Notes under the pieces: model-generated | Databases searched by the model: none | Seen by the model: only the letters and a program-made list of their open reading frames with translations | What the model was told of the DNA's origin: nothing | Shown here: positions 14,963 through 24,784 of the stretch, piece by piece | How positions within the stretch are numbered: position 1 is the first letter of the stretch | How the letters are laid out: every line of letters begins with the position of its first letter | From: a virus | IMG/VR virus record: IMGVR_UViG_3300034682_000436 | Coordinates: 1-30,610 of that record | Direction: 5' to 3' (one strand) | Length of the DNA stretch: 30,610 nucleotides | Translations under genes and position numbers: made by a program

Positions 14963-15994
14963 TCAGGCGCTGTACGCCATGGACAGGATGGTGATGGCTT
15001 CAGGACGAACTGCCCAGCCTGCGGTGGAACGCATTTCGGACAGAACATCGATGGCACCACCAGCGATCGGCGTTGGAATCTCACGCGGCGCGGCCATGTC
15101 GGTAAACATCAGCGCGTTCGCGGCGAGAGACGGAGTCAGCTTGGCGAACTCGTTGGTGTTCACAGTCGAGTTGACCATTGGAACTTCGACCTCAGGGATG
15201 GTGATTACCACCGCGTCGGTACCGCCAGCACCAGCGCCGATCAGGGTATCGTCATACACCCAGTCAACCTGGACGTTTGCGCCTTTCAGCACTTCTTTCA
15301 CCGTGCCGCCGACGGTGTCAGTACCTCCACCAGGACGCTGGTAAGAAGTCAGCTGAACGATCTGCTGAATCTCCATGGCGCCGAGGACGCGCTGCGGCCC
15401 CAGGATAACGACACGCTGCTGGCGGCCCAGTTGCATGGTGCGCGTCAGTGCGGCCTGTACGTGGCCCAGCAGATATACCGCCATCTGGCCGTGGTCATAG
15501 GTCAGCACAGTGGTGTTGCCGTTGCTGTCCGGAGGCAGGGACTCGGTCGTCGCGCCAGCAGTGTTCAGCAGGCCTTCACCGCCAGCTGGGTTCATGCCGT
15601 ACAGCAGAGCAGAACGCAGCTGCTGGAAAATGCCCTGACGCATGCCCAGGCGCTGAGCTTCCGGCAGTGCAAAGTTCCAGTTACCGGCAGCGGCCATGTC
15701 ATGGTGATCGTAGATACCACGGCAGCGGAACAGGTAGGTTGGGGTTTGAATCATCTTCGCATCCAGCGCCACGCTCGGCAGCTGGTTACCGTTACCGGAC
15801 TGGCTGGAAGTGGTCTGGGTGCGAATATCCAGGCGGCGCATGTAGACGTACTGATCGCCTGCGCCGAGACGGACTTGCGGGTTACCGCTGGCGATGGTTT
15901 CAAACGCACCTGACGCCTGCTGATAACCAATGATCATCTCCGGCGCGATGTACGACGGATTGACGATGGTGTAGCTGGGGGTAATTGCAGCCAT
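14963..15994 (-). CDS. major capsid protein (HK97 fold, DUF2184-like)
   Basis: This 343-aa protein lies between the cement-like protein and the neck genes and is followed by a strong terminator, as expected for the most abundant virion protein. The N-terminus lacks a long delta domain, and scaffolding is supplied by the upstream fusion protein. Segments such as IYDHHDMAAAGNWNF, MQLGRQQRVVILGPQ and the C-terminal PREIPTPIAGGAIDVLSEMRS fit the DUF2184 family of phage capsid proteins. It would assemble into T-number shells after protease cleavage of the scaffold. Confidence 0.85.
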   Translation of the reverse strand: MAAITPSYTIVNPSYIAPEMIIGYQQASGAFETIASGNPQVRLGAGDQYVYMRRLDIRTQTTSSQSGNGNQLPSVALDAKMIQTPTYLFRCRGIYDHHDMAAAGNWNFALPEAQRLGMRQGIFQQLRSALLYGMNPAGGEGLLNTAGATTESLPPDSNGNTTVLTYDHGQMAVYLLGHVQAALTRTMQLGRQQRVVILGPQRVLGAMEIQQIVQLTSYQRPGGGTDTVGGTVKEVLKGANVQVDWVYDDTLIGAGAGGTDAVVITIPEVEVPMVNSTVNTNEFAKLTPSLAANALMFTDMAAPREIPTPIAGGAIDVLSEMRSTAGWAVRPEAITILSMAYSA

Positions 15995-16010
15995 TTAATT
16001 CAGCTCCCGA

Positions 16011-16871
16011 TTAAAGTAAGACCAGCGCGCAGCTGTCGGTGTTATTCCAGGTCAGGAAACCAGTCGCACTGTCATAGCTGACAGTCTTGGAGTTGCCTGA
16101 TTCGATGGCGAGCACTTTTACCGGCAGCGTGATGTCGGAAAGCGCAACCGCGCCGATGGTGCCCTGTGTGGTAGCAGCGCCGCCTGGTGCAGTTGCCGGT
16201 GCGTAGGTGAATGTCGTTGAGCTTGGAACAGACAGCACTACCACAGTGCCGTTGTACGCCGCAGGTGCAACGCCGCTGATTTTCACGTACTGACCAGCAG
16301 TAAGGCCGTGCGCTGATGCGGTTGTCGCCGTCGCCACGCCATTGGCATAGGTCACAGCAGTTGTCGCAATATCAGAGCCAGCGAAACCGGCCGCCGCCGC
16401 AGTTGTGATCTGGTTGTTTACGAAGTCCCAGGCCAGCTGAGTTTTCACTGAAGCGCCAGAAGTGCCCAGCGCGATAACCTGCGCAGATGCCTTCAGCGGA
16501 ACGCGCATGTTAGAGCCAAGGCGGTAGTACGAAACGCTCATGCCGGAGGCGTACAGCGGGACCGGCGACTGCGGAGTGGTCAGGCCGTTGTGAGCCTGAT
16601 TGAAGACGGTGAAGCCTTCCAGCTCGGCAACAGATACAGCGCGACGGATGTATGACCCACGCGGGCTTGAACTGGTACCAGGCAGAAGCTCAGCAACCGG
16701 CAGGCCGCCCCAGAGAGGTTTGGTTTCCGTTGCCGCCACGGTGCCCGCTGCCAGGTTGAAGCGGTTGGCCGGGTCATCCAGCGCCACGCCCTGAATATAA
16801 CCGTCGGACTGCACACCGAAGGAGCCCAGCGCGTTCGTGGTTGCCATCGGGTTAAGAGATAAGTTAGCCAT
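16011..16871 (-). CDS. capsid cement/decoration-like protein with FCCH-like insert
   Basis: This 286-aa protein lies between the protease-scaffold fusion and the major capsid gene, the usual position of decoration (cement) proteins. Residues 1-165 and 241-286 appear to form the core beta structure. From about 172 to 240 there is an inserted module with the pattern GVATATTASAHGLTAGQYV, then ISGVAPAAYNG, then STTFTY. It aligns closely by eye with the module in the sheath protein and, less closely, with the one in the baseplate J protein. It probably projects from the capsid surface. The capsid-binding role is inferred from position. Confidence 0.68.
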   Translation of the reverse strand: MANLSLNPMATTNALGSFGVQSDGYIQGVALDDPANRFNLAAGTVAATETKPLWGGLPVAELLPGTSSSPRGSYIRRAVSVAELEGFTVFNQAHNGLTTPQSPVPLYASGMSVSYYRLGSNMRVPLKASAQVIALGTSGASVKTQLAWDFVNNQITTAAAAGFAGSDIATTAVTYANGVATATTASAHGLTAGQYVKISGVAPAAYNGTVVVLSVPSSTTFTYAPATAPGGAATTQGTIGAVALSDITLPVKVLAIESGNSKTVSYDSATGFLTWNNTDSCALVLL

Positions 16872-16886
16872 GCTTGAGAGCTCCCG

Positions 16887-18509
<1,623 letters not shown>

Positions 18510-18518
18510 TTAATGCTC

Positions 18519-19343
18519 CTATGCTGCTTTCTTCATCGACTCCATGAACTTCTGCCCCTTCTGGGTCAGCATGTATTCAGGAATGCTTCGGATGTTGTAG
18601 ATGTAGGTCACGTAGCACTGACAAAAAACCTCTTCGCCAGGCTGAGTGATTTCGTCCAGGTAACCGGCAGGCCCGGCTTTCACGTACCCGTTTTTTTGCG
18701 CCCAGTTCCCGCGAATCAGGTAATACAGCTGATCGCGTTCCTTGTGGTCTTCCCGGAAGTCATAACCCGGCCGCCGCCAGTGGCTGTGCCATATCGCTGC
18801 AATCGCGTTATTGCTCGTTGCGATCACGTTGTCGATGTTGGCTATCAGCTTATGGTTCTGGTCGATCATCACCCGGCGCGCTTCATAGTCCACCTTCTCG
18901 GCGGCCTTCTGAATGTGCGCTGCCGTCTCCCGCATTGTTCCCTGAATGCCGGTCAGCGCAATGCTGTCGGCTGAGGGAATGCTGCTGGCCCAGCCGCTAA
19001 ATCGCGACAACGTAGTGTCGATGGCTTTTTTGCGATTGAGTTGGATTAGGTCAGCGCTGGCGAGGATCCGCCTGTCGAGTTCCGTCCTCAGCTTCGGCTC
19101 AAGGTAGTTGAGCGTAAACCGGGATATGCCCTGGTGGCGCTTCAGCGCGCCAGCGCTACCAACCTGCAGGTCGTAAGCTTTCGTCAGGTTGCGGGTGACC
19201 ATCGCCATGTAGTCATCGGCGGTTTCGCTTTCGGCGGCCTGGCGGATAATCGCCTGCCAGCGCTCCAGCTCTTCCCGGGACGAGTAGCCGTTGCGGAGAA
19301 AGAACTTCACCGCGTCTCTCACTGTTCGGGTGAAAGTGTTCAT
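18519..19343 (-). CDS. head morphogenesis protein (Mu F / SPP1 gp7-like)
   Basis: This 274-aa protein follows the portal gene and overlaps it by four bases. The N-terminal half is helical with several Arg/Glu-rich helices. The C-terminal 80 residues carry the Mu F-type signature, HSHWRRPGYDFREDHKERD, then GYLDEITQPGEEVFCQCYVTY, with a conserved His, Arg, Asp and Cys pair. Mu F and SPP1 gp7 proteins are carried in low copy in the head and assist morphogenesis or DNA ejection. The call is well supported by order and motif. Confidence 0.85.
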   Translation of the reverse strand: MNTFTRTVRDAVKFFLRNGYSSREELERWQAIIRQAAESETADDYMAMVTRNLTKAYDLQVGSAGALKRHQGISRFTLNYLEPKLRTELDRRILASADLIQLNRKKAIDTTLSRFSGWASSIPSADSIALTGIQGTMRETAAHIQKAAEKVDYEARRVMIDQNHKLIANIDNVIATSNNAIAAIWHSHWRRPGYDFREDHKERDQLYYLIRGNWAQKNGYVKAGPAGYLDEITQPGEEVFCQCYVTYIYNIRSIPEYMLTQKGQKFMESMKKAA

Positions 19344-20761
19344 AGCATCATCCCGCCGCCTGGTTCTTCAGCTTTTGGCGGCTCCGGTGGTGGGTTATCT
19401 TTCAGTGAGTCATAATCGAGGTTAAGCCGCTGAGGGAAGAGGTTCTCGTTGGCATTGGCGTTCTCACACGCCCACTCGATAATCGTCGCGCGGTTCTCAG
19501 GATCTGCTGTGAGCTGAGGCAGCAAGGTTTCCAGCATGCTCACGATAGCCTTGAAGCGCGTCTCGTCGACCTTCACCTTTTCGCTTTCCGGCTCTTTCAG
19601 GGAGGACGGCCAGCGATATTCGAAGTTGTTTATCCAGCTCGCGAAATACACGCTGTAGGTGTTTTTCAGCTCCGGGAAGTCAGCACGCAGCGACTGGAAG
19701 AACTCAATGCTCCAGGCGCGGTACTGGCACACGCGGATGAAGAACGCATAAAGCGGGTCCAGCCACTCGCGGATGTTGTCGATGTACACCGCCACGGCGC
19801 GGGCATCTTCAGTGCCTTCACCGAAGCCCTGGGCGAATGTCTCAGAGTTGAGGATGATCGCTGGCATGTCGGCGGCGGCGGCCACGTTCTCGAGAATGTG
19901 CTTACGCGCAGAGTCGAGAGGCTTTTCCAGGTTGCTCAGGTCGATTGACTCGATGTTGTCGCTCTCGCCGATCTGCAGGACCTCTCCCGTCTTCCCGCGC
20001 TTAAGCATCATGCGCTTAATGCCGCTGAGCTTCTGCATCATGTTGTTGACGACGGAGCTTGGCCCCTTGATTTTCGTCACCAGCAGGCCGCCTTTCACCG
20101 CAACCATATCGTCTGTGCGCATGGTCTGGATGAAAGACTTCAGCGGGTAGAGCGCTCGCTGGTACACGCTGCGCCCGGTAAAGCCGAACGCCGCCGGGTT
20201 GTATGCGAGGTAAATCGGATCCTCGTTCTGCACGACGACACAGCGCGATTTGTGATACGGCTTGCCTGCAACCCGGATGCCGTCGACTTTCTGGAAGTCC
20301 TGCGCGTTCGGGTCCTGATTCAGCACGATACTGCCGGCGGTGTTCAGCGGGTCGAGAATGTTGAAGCTGACGTTGTGCTTGTACAGCGTGCGGTAGTCCA
20401 GCGATTCATTTGGCTCCTGGTTATCCACCAGCATTGCGATCGCTGATACGCCGTAAATGCGGGCAATGCGTGCGGCGTTGGCGATGTGCTGGTTCGCACC
20501 CATCGCTTTCCATTCGCGCTCGAACGCGTCGCGCAGGCGCTGCTCAAGCCCATAGGACTGGGCAACATGCACGGTGCGCGGCTCATTCATTGCCATTTTA
20601 ATCGGGCGATCCACCATCTTGCCGCCCAGCGGGTGGTAGAGGTAAACCGTTTTGCAGGTCTGATAGCCAGCCGTAGAGCCGGGCTGGATGTCGTCACTGT
20701 CCAGCAATGCCATCAACTCTGAGTGAGAGCAGCTGCCGATTTCGAAATCGTCTTCGTTCAT
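19340..20761 (-). CDS. portal protein (DUF1073-like)
   Basis: This 473-aa protein lies between the large terminase and the Mu F-like gene, the standard portal position. Sequence features such as IARIYGVSAIAMLVDNQEP, KSFIQTMRTDDMVAVKGGL and the stretch GEGTEDARAVAVYIDNIREW at about residues 315-340 fit the DUF1073 group of portals. It would form the dodecameric ring through which DNA is packaged. The C-terminus is Pro and Glu rich (PPPEPPKAEEPGGGMML) and likely disordered. Some DUF1073 portals are fused to an Acb1 anti-CBASS nuclease domain, but there is no such extra domain here. Confidence 0.85.
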   Translation of the reverse strand: MNEDDFEIGSCSHSELMALLDSDDIQPGSTAGYQTCKTVYLYHPLGGKMVDRPIKMAMNEPRTVHVAQSYGLEQRLRDAFEREWKAMGANQHIANAARIARIYGVSAIAMLVDNQEPNESLDYRTLYKHNVSFNILDPLNTAGSIVLNQDPNAQDFQKVDGIRVAGKPYHKSRCVVVQNEDPIYLAYNPAAFGFTGRSVYQRALYPLKSFIQTMRTDDMVAVKGGLLVTKIKGPSSVVNNMMQKLSGIKRMMLKRGKTGEVLQIGESDNIESIDLSNLEKPLDSARKHILENVAAAADMPAIILNSETFAQGFGEGTEDARAVAVYIDNIREWLDPLYAFFIRVCQYRAWSIEFFQSLRADFPELKNTYSVYFASWINNFEYRWPSSLKEPESEKVKVDETRFKAIVSMLETLLPQLTADPENRATIIEWACENANANENLFPQRLNLDYDSLKDNPPPEPPKAEEPGGGMML

Positions 20762-20772
20762 TGGTTCTCTCG

Positions 20773-22104
20773 TCAGATTGCGTCGCCGCTGCCGAAGGCG
20801 ATGATCAGCCCGTAGGTGTAATCATCGAGCAGGTCATCGGCGCGCTTATGCGCTTTCTTGTCGGCAAGGTGGAATCGGGATACCTGCTTGTGCAGATGGT
20901 TTGCTGTTTCGCCCTTGAAGACGGCCGTCTTCTCGTAGGCGTGACGGGATATTTTCGCCAGGCCGCGGTAGTGATAACCGGAGGCCATAATGGCGCGCTC
21001 GTCCTTTCCTTTGCTGGTCAGGGCAGACTCAATTTTGTTGACCGGCCATCCCAGGCTTTCGCCTTTCTGCAGGAGGATGCTGCCCATGCTGGCGTCTTCG
21101 ATAAAAACGCCCAGGCTGCCGTTGATGGCAACGCACTGCCCGGAAAGCTCGTTGAGGCGGTCGAACACCGACGGCATCCACGTTTCCAGCAGCGCGCCGT
21201 CAATCTGCACCACATCCCAGTCGAGAATGGTTAGGCGCTGAATACCGGGCCTGGTGTCGACGGCGTAATACACCACCGCCGTGCCGTCATGCTCGGATCC
21301 ACCTTTTACGGCGGTATCCATGACAGCAAAGACGGCCTGGCACATTTCAGGGTAATCGACAGGCTGATCCTGATTCTCACCCTCGAACCATTTGCGGACG
21401 TCGAACAGCGAAGCGGCGGACCAGTCGACGAACTCGGCCAGAAACTCCTGGCGGAAAACGCGCGGGTCGTTGTTGGCCTTCTCCTTCTCGAGTTCTTCCG
21501 GCGGAACGAACGGGTTGGAGGATGTCGGCGCGTGATGCTCGATGAATCCGAGATTCTTGTCGTGGCAGATGGCATAGAAGAAGTTCTCTTCGTCCACCCC
21601 ATCAGGCGTTGAAAATACGTAGGCCCGGCCTTTCGTCGTCAGCAGCGTTGGCTTAATCGACTTTGGCCAGATCTCCCTCAGCATCTCCGGCGACTTGGTA
21701 AACGCCGCCTCGTCTATCAGGATGATTTCGTATTCACGGCCACGGCCCGCCAGTTTGTTGTCGTTGGTGACCCAGAAGTCAATCTTCCCTCCGTTCTTCA
21801 GCAGCAGGCGCTTCTCCTGGCGGCTGAAGCTTTTCTTCAGCGGCAGCAGGATTTCTTCGAGCTTGTCGTAGATCTCCTGATACTGGCGATACTCAGCTGT
21901 GAAGATACCGACGCGGCCGCCGAGCTCAATGTCCATGCCCGGACGCTTAAAAGGCGCTGTTGCGTAAGTAACCGCGGCGCTGGACAGCATGAAAGTCTTA
22001 CCCCAGCGTCGGCCACACCGGACAGCATGCAGCTGACCTTCCCAGGAATCGGACCAGACCTTTAACTGCCCGTCATGCAGAGTCGGGAGGTAAATGTCGG
22101 CCAT
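20773..22104 (-). CDS. terL: terminase large subunit
   Basis: This 443-aa protein is the packaging motor. The ATPase domain has Walker A CGRRWGKT at residues 30-37, a Walker B ending in IILIDEAA with Asp131 and Glu132, and the coupling-type region FSTPDG at about 164-169. The C-terminal nuclease domain has Asp263 (AVMDTAVKGG), Asp337 (FIEDAS) and an Asp cluster near 423-427 (RADDLLDDY), the expected metal-binding acidic residues. It pairs with the small subunit one base upstream. At 443 aa it is within the normal length range. Confidence 0.93.
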   Translation of the reverse strand: MADIYLPTLHDGQLKVWSDSWEGQLHAVRCGRRWGKTFMLSSAAVTYATAPFKRPGMDIELGGRVGIFTAEYRQYQEIYDKLEEILLPLKKSFSRQEKRLLLKNGGKIDFWVTNDNKLAGRGREYEIILIDEAAFTKSPEMLREIWPKSIKPTLLTTKGRAYVFSTPDGVDEENFFYAICHDKNLGFIEHHAPTSSNPFVPPEELEKEKANNDPRVFRQEFLAEFVDWSAASLFDVRKWFEGENQDQPVDYPEMCQAVFAVMDTAVKGGSEHDGTAVVYYAVDTRPGIQRLTILDWDVVQIDGALLETWMPSVFDRLNELSGQCVAINGSLGVFIEDASMGSILLQKGESLGWPVNKIESALTSKGKDERAIMASGYHYRGLAKISRHAYEKTAVFKGETANHLHKQVSRFHLADKKAHKRADDLLDDYTYGLIIAFGSGDAI

Positions 22105-22105
22105 A

Positions 22106-22846
22106 TCATCTTCCAGGTATCGGCAGGGTATTGTGTACGACGATCGCGTTGTCGCTGTCGCCGTCCTTCATGATGTCGATTTCCATTTCCACTTTCTCAG
22201 TGGCGCGTTCGCGGTAGGCGGCATCGACCCGTAGCTTCTCTATCGAGCCTTTGGTGTACTCCAGCGACTCGATGCGCTGCGTATTTCGGTGCATCGCCTT
22301 TTCAGCAGAGGAAATCAGCGAGTGCAGATCCTTCGCTTTGTCATCATCGGCCAGCTCCAGCTCAGCCTGCCAGCGCCCGATATTTTCTGCCGCCTTCAGG
22401 TTCGCAGCGCGCAGCCAGAACAGCTCATCGTCGAGAGTGAGCAGCTTCGCATCTTCTGTGATTGCGTCAGACAGAAGCATCCTGCGGCCATAGCCACCGT
22501 GCTTCAGTGCATTCTGGTTGCCAGGCTGGAAAGCGTTAGTCGGCGGTGCAGTGCGGGATCCGCGTATCGGTTTCGCGTCTCGGGAATTTTTGGCGCTGCC
22601 TGTTTCACGGGCGGATTTTTTGACCTTCCCGGATTTGCTGGCCTCGCCCTTTCCCTTTTGCGAATTCGCATTTTTTTTCGCAGATTCTTTCTGCGATTTC
22701 GCACCATACGACGTTACTTTGATGTAGCGTTTCGCAGAGGCGTAATTCAGTCCCTGAGCCTGGCACCAGTCTTTGGGGGAAATACCTGTTTTGGCATGCT
22801 CGGCGAGGAACTGGTCTTGCAGTGCTCCCCAGTCCGGTTTTGCCAT
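22106..22846 (-). CDS. terS: terminase small subunit
   Basis: This 246-aa protein precedes the large subunit by one base. The N-terminal 45 residues form a helix-turn-helix-like domain (DWGALQDQFLAEHAKTG, then SAKRYIKVTSYG) that would recognise the packaging site. A Lys/Ser/Ala-rich linker (45-105) is followed by the motif NAFQPGNQNALKHGGYGRRM, typical of this small-terminase family, and then a helical oligomerisation core. Its ribosome binding site (GAGG) is seven bases upstream of the ATG. The packaging site itself is probably in or near this gene but cannot be identified by eye. Confidence 0.88.
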   Translation of the reverse strand: MAKPDWGALQDQFLAEHAKTGISPKDWCQAQGLNYASAKRYIKVTSYGAKSQKESAKKNANSQKGKGEASKSGKVKKSARETGSAKNSRDAKPIRGSRTAPPTNAFQPGNQNALKHGGYGRRMLLSDAITEDAKLLTLDDELFWLRAANLKAAENIGRWQAELELADDDKAKDLHSLISSAEKAMHRNTQRIESLEYTKGSIEKLRVDAAYRERATEKVEMEIDIMKDGDSDNAIVVHNTLPIPGR

Positions 22847-22866
22847 AATACTTACCTCACGTTGAC

Positions 22867-22891
22867 ATTATCGAAGCCCCTCAGTGAAGGG
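22867..22891 (-). other. short hairpin between unknown gene and small terminase gene
   Basis: On the minus strand GAGCCCTTC pairs with GAGGGGCTT around a three-base turn, in the 58-base gap before terS. No T-run follows, so it is probably not an intrinsic terminator. It could be an mRNA processing or packaging-site element. I see nothing else in the gap apart from the terS ribosome binding site. Confidence 0.35.
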
Positions 22892-22904
22892 CTCCTGTAA
22901 TGCC

Positions 22905-23288
22905 CTACTTAACAGTTTCGATGGTTGAGCCGTGAGAGTTCATCACGTAAACCTGGTCACCCGGATAGATGAACTGGTAACGGATGCCATCAAAGGCGCG
23001 CTTCTTTGCATGCTCAGGACTTTCGAAGTCTTCAATAAGGACAGCGATGGCATCATGGTCCAATACGCCATCGCGCTCACTGACAATCAACTCCTCTTCC
23101 TGAAGTGCGTGTTTGCACTCTGGGTCGGCATACACATCCGGGAGCCAGATAGCAAAGTCAGGGTTAGAGTGGTCATTTGTAAGCTTGAGGATGTCGTCAA
23201 ATCTTTCTGAGTCAGGTCGAGCTACTGTGAATGTAGGCAACTCGCAGATATGGGTTACACCATTGATAATGGTTTTTACAGTGAACAT
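22905..23288 (-). CDS. unknown small phage protein between lysis and terminase genes
   Basis: This 127-aa protein starts at the ATG at 23288, which has AAGGAAG upstream; a longer frame extends to 23417 but runs into the lysis genes. It is acidic and mixed alpha/beta, beginning FTVKTIINGVTHICEL and ending with a compact IYPGDQVYVMNSHGST stretch. It lies after the lysis cassette and its terminator and before the small terminase. Similar proteins are common in lambdoid phages at this spot, but I know no function. It may play a role in packaging or be host-directed. Confidence 0.65.
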   Translation of the reverse strand: MFTVKTIINGVTHICELPTFTVARPDSERFDDILKLTNDHSNPDFAIWLPDVYADPECKHALQEEELIVSERDGVLDHDAIAVLIEDFESPEHAKKRAFDGIRYQFIYPGDQVYVMNSHGSTIETVK

Positions 23289-23320
23289 TGTTACTTCCTT
23301 CTTCGTCTTCTGGTTACAAC

Positions 23321-23342
23321 AAAAATCCCCGCTATTGCGAGG
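23321..23342 (-). terminator. terminator at end of lysis cassette
   Basis: On the minus strand CCTCGC pairs with GCGGGG across AATA, followed by ATTTTTG. The stem overlaps the last codons and the stop of Rz1. It is placed to limit unmodified transcription into the head genes. Confidence 0.65.
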
Positions 23343-23586
23343 CTCGTTTCTTCTCTGCTTCCCGGATGTCGGCCTTGTCGCGATTGCACTGCCCCAGGGC
23401 AGAAAGCAGGCTGACATTCAGGTCCAGGCTTTGGCCCCATGACATGGGGTCCGGCATTGCCGGTTGCGGCGTCTCAGCTGTCAGGTTTACCGGGAGCGGC
23501 ACCACCGGCACCTTGATGTAAACCGTCCGCGTATTGTTGCAGCCGCTTAACTGCGCTATCAGGAACAGGACGGTGAGCACAGTCAT
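23332..23586 (-). CDS. Rz1: Rz1-like outer-membrane lipoprotein spanin
   Basis: This 84-aa protein is nested in a different frame inside Rz and continues past its end. It starts at ATG 23586 or a little upstream, perhaps at one of two TTG codons; the ribosome binding site is not decisive. A short signal segment ([16 protein letters not shown]) ends in a lipobox, with LSG before Cys16, so it should be lipidated and moved to the outer membrane. The mature part is Pro-rich ([18 protein letters not shown]), as in Rz1. With Rz it spans the periplasm and fuses the membranes in the last step of lysis. It is longer than lambda Rz1. Confidence 0.8.
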   Translation of the reverse strand: MTVLTVLFLIAQLSGCNNTRTVYIKVPVVPLPVNLTAETPQPAMPDPMSWGQSLDLNVSLLSALGQCNRDKADIREAEKKRASQ

Positions 23587-23863
23587 CGCTCGCAACAGCA
23601 ACCTTGATATCTGCCGAGGCTCCCGATGCGTCCAGTGCGATCTGCTCTTTTGCATGCTGATTGGCCTCAGAGATGGTGTTGAAGATGGTCATGGTGGTCA
23701 GGACGTTAGAGGTCACTGACTCAGCGGCGTTAATCTGCTGCTCTGCGGTTTCCGCTCGCGCCTGCTGCTTGCTGGCGGCGTTGTGGTAGTGCATTGCCAG
23801 CCAGCCAAGGCAGACAATCAGGCAAGCCACAACCGCGGTGATGATGGCGGTAAGGCGGCTCAT
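23474..23863 (-). CDS. Rz: Rz-like inner-membrane spanin
   Basis: This 129-aa protein starts at the ATG at 23863, overlapping the lysozyme stop as ATGA. It has one N-terminal membrane anchor (about residues 5-23, [17 protein letters not shown]), a helical coiled-coil segment rich in Ala and Gln, and the conserved end [20 protein letters not shown]. This is the usual form of i-spanins. It overlaps Rz1 out of frame over about 110 bases, a typical spanin arrangement. It acts with Rz1 to disrupt the outer membrane. Confidence 0.85.
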   Translation of the reverse strand: MSRLTAIITAVVACLIVCLGWLAMHYHNAASKQQARAETAEQQINAAESVTSNVLTTMTIFNTISEANQHAKEQIALDASGASADIKVAVASDDCAHRPVPDSAVKRLQQYADGLHQGAGGAAPGKPDS

Positions 23864-24351
23864 TTCTGGCCCCACATGCAGACTTCGCGCTCAATCTCCC
23901 GGCGGGTTACCAGACCTTTCCACTGTTTGCCGCCAGCATAAGTCCAGCGCATCAGCTCATCGCATGCGCCCTTCTGGTCGCCCTGGTTGATTTTGCGCAG
24001 CAGAGTGGAGGTCTGGAAGTTTCCGGCGCCTACGTTATAAGCGAACGAGTACAGAGCCCCACGCATCGTTTCGGGGATCGGCTTCTGGATGTACGGGTCA
24101 ATCTGGCGGGCGACGGTGGTCAGGTCTTTATTGAGCAGCGCACGGCACTCTGATTCGGTGTACGTCTTCCCGATTTTTACGTCGCTTCCGGTGTGACCGT
24201 AGCAGACAGTCCAGACGCCGATCACATCCTGGTAGGGTTTGTATCTCACACCCTCAAGGCCATCGTTACCGGTTGGCCCGGTGATTAGCGCAGCGGCGAC
24301 GGCAATCGCACTCCCGGCACCGAGAACGCTGTTTCGCAGTGCTGGGGACAT
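23860..24351 (-). CDS. R: SAR endolysin, T4-type lysozyme (GH24)
   Basis: This 163-aa muramidase has the GH24 triad Glu33, Asp42 and Thr48, spaced as in phage 21 and P1 lysozymes ([12 protein letters not shown], then [11 protein letters not shown]). The N-terminus holds a weakly hydrophobic Ala/Gly-rich segment, about residues 8-24. That is typical of signal-arrest-release domains: the enzyme is exported by Sec and tethered inactive, then freed when the membrane is depolarised. Such an enzyme pairs with a pinholin, and one is encoded directly upstream. The start overlaps the holin stop by one base. Confidence 0.92.
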   Translation of the reverse strand: MSPALRNSVLGAGSAIAVAAALITGPTGNDGLEGVRYKPYQDVIGVWTVCYGHTGSDVKIGKTYTESECRALLNKDLTTVARQIDPYIQKPIPETMRGALYSFAYNVGAGNFQTSTLLRKINQGDQKGACDELMRWTYAGGKQWKGLVTRREIEREVCMWGQK

Positions 24352-24566
24352 TATTCACCTCGCGCGGCCTTACGCCGATCTTCTTTAATTTTGAAGTACA
24401 GGTTCGTCAGGAAGGTCAGGAGGCCAAACATCAAGCTACCCATGACGCCAATCGCAGCCCACTGTTCCGGCGTGTATCCATCAAGAAGCCTCTTGAACCA
24501 GAACAACGCGCTACCTCCTGATGCGCCATAGGAGATACCAGTCGTTAGTTTGTCCATTCGATACAT
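24351..24566 (-). CDS. S: pinholin/antiholin with dual start (S21-like)
   Basis: This 71-aa protein matches the phage 21 S holin in length and pattern: [14 protein letters not shown], one Gly/Ser-rich helix, then [20 protein letters not shown] and a basic C-terminus. Met1 and Met4 (ATG at 24566 and 24557) are both preceded by suitable sequence (GAGGTGAGAG before the first). In phage 21 these give a 71-aa antiholin and a 68-aa pinholin that differ by an added positive residue. The same difference, Arg3, is present here. The pinholin forms small holes that collapse the membrane potential and activate the SAR endolysin. The open frame extends upstream, but that part is not coding-like. Confidence 0.9.
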   Translation of the reverse strand: MYRMDKLTTGISYGASGGSALFWFKRLLDGYTPEQWAAIGVMGSLMFGLLTFLTNLYFKIKEDRRKAARGE

Positions 24567-24666
24567 ACTCTCACCTCGCTGTATGCGGGTGCTGTTCGTG
24601 TAGTGGGGAAGGCCGTCAGACACGATAGCTACGGGGCATCTGGAATTGATTGTCTGCGGCCGAAAT

Positions 24667-24689
24667 AAAAAAGCCCGCGACAGGCGGGC
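24667..24689 (-). terminator. terminator between tRNA array and lysis cassette
   Basis: On the minus strand GCCCGC pairs perfectly with GCGGGC around CTGTC and is followed by TTTTTT. It lies upstream of the holin gene. Only antiterminated (Q-modified) polymerase should read through to lysis genes, so it may back up the first late terminator and protect the lysogen from leaky lysis expression. The rest of the 24567-24746 gap holds the holin ribosome binding site and nothing else I can identify. Confidence 0.8.
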
Positions 24690-24746
24690 AATATGGGGGT
24701 AAGGCAATGTCGGCTCGTTGGCCGAATGGTCCCAGGCAGTGGGTTC

Positions 24747-24784
24747 TGGTGCCGGGCAAAGGAATCGAACCTCTGACGCGCAGC
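24747..24784 (-). pseudogene. 3' half of a split tRNA gene
   Basis: The 38 bases match positions 39-76 of a tRNA: anticodon-stem 3' strand GCTGC, a five-base variable region, a T arm (AGAGG, TTCGATT, CCTTT), acceptor strand GCCCGGC, A73 and an encoded CCA. The stop codon of the HNH gene lies directly before it. The other half is found on the other side of that gene, so the tRNA gene was split by insertion. Confidence 0.72.

Noticed and set aside
14894-15913. 339-codon plus-strand frame opposite the major capsid gene
   Set aside because: It lies antisense to the capsid gene, has unusual Arg/His/Gln-rich composition, and no ribosome binding site or family. It arises from the GC-rich codon usage of the real gene.
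19340-20761. Acb1 anti-CBASS domain in the portal protein
   Set aside because: Some DUF1073 portals carry this domain, but this protein has normal portal length and no paired H-x-T type motif or extra domain.
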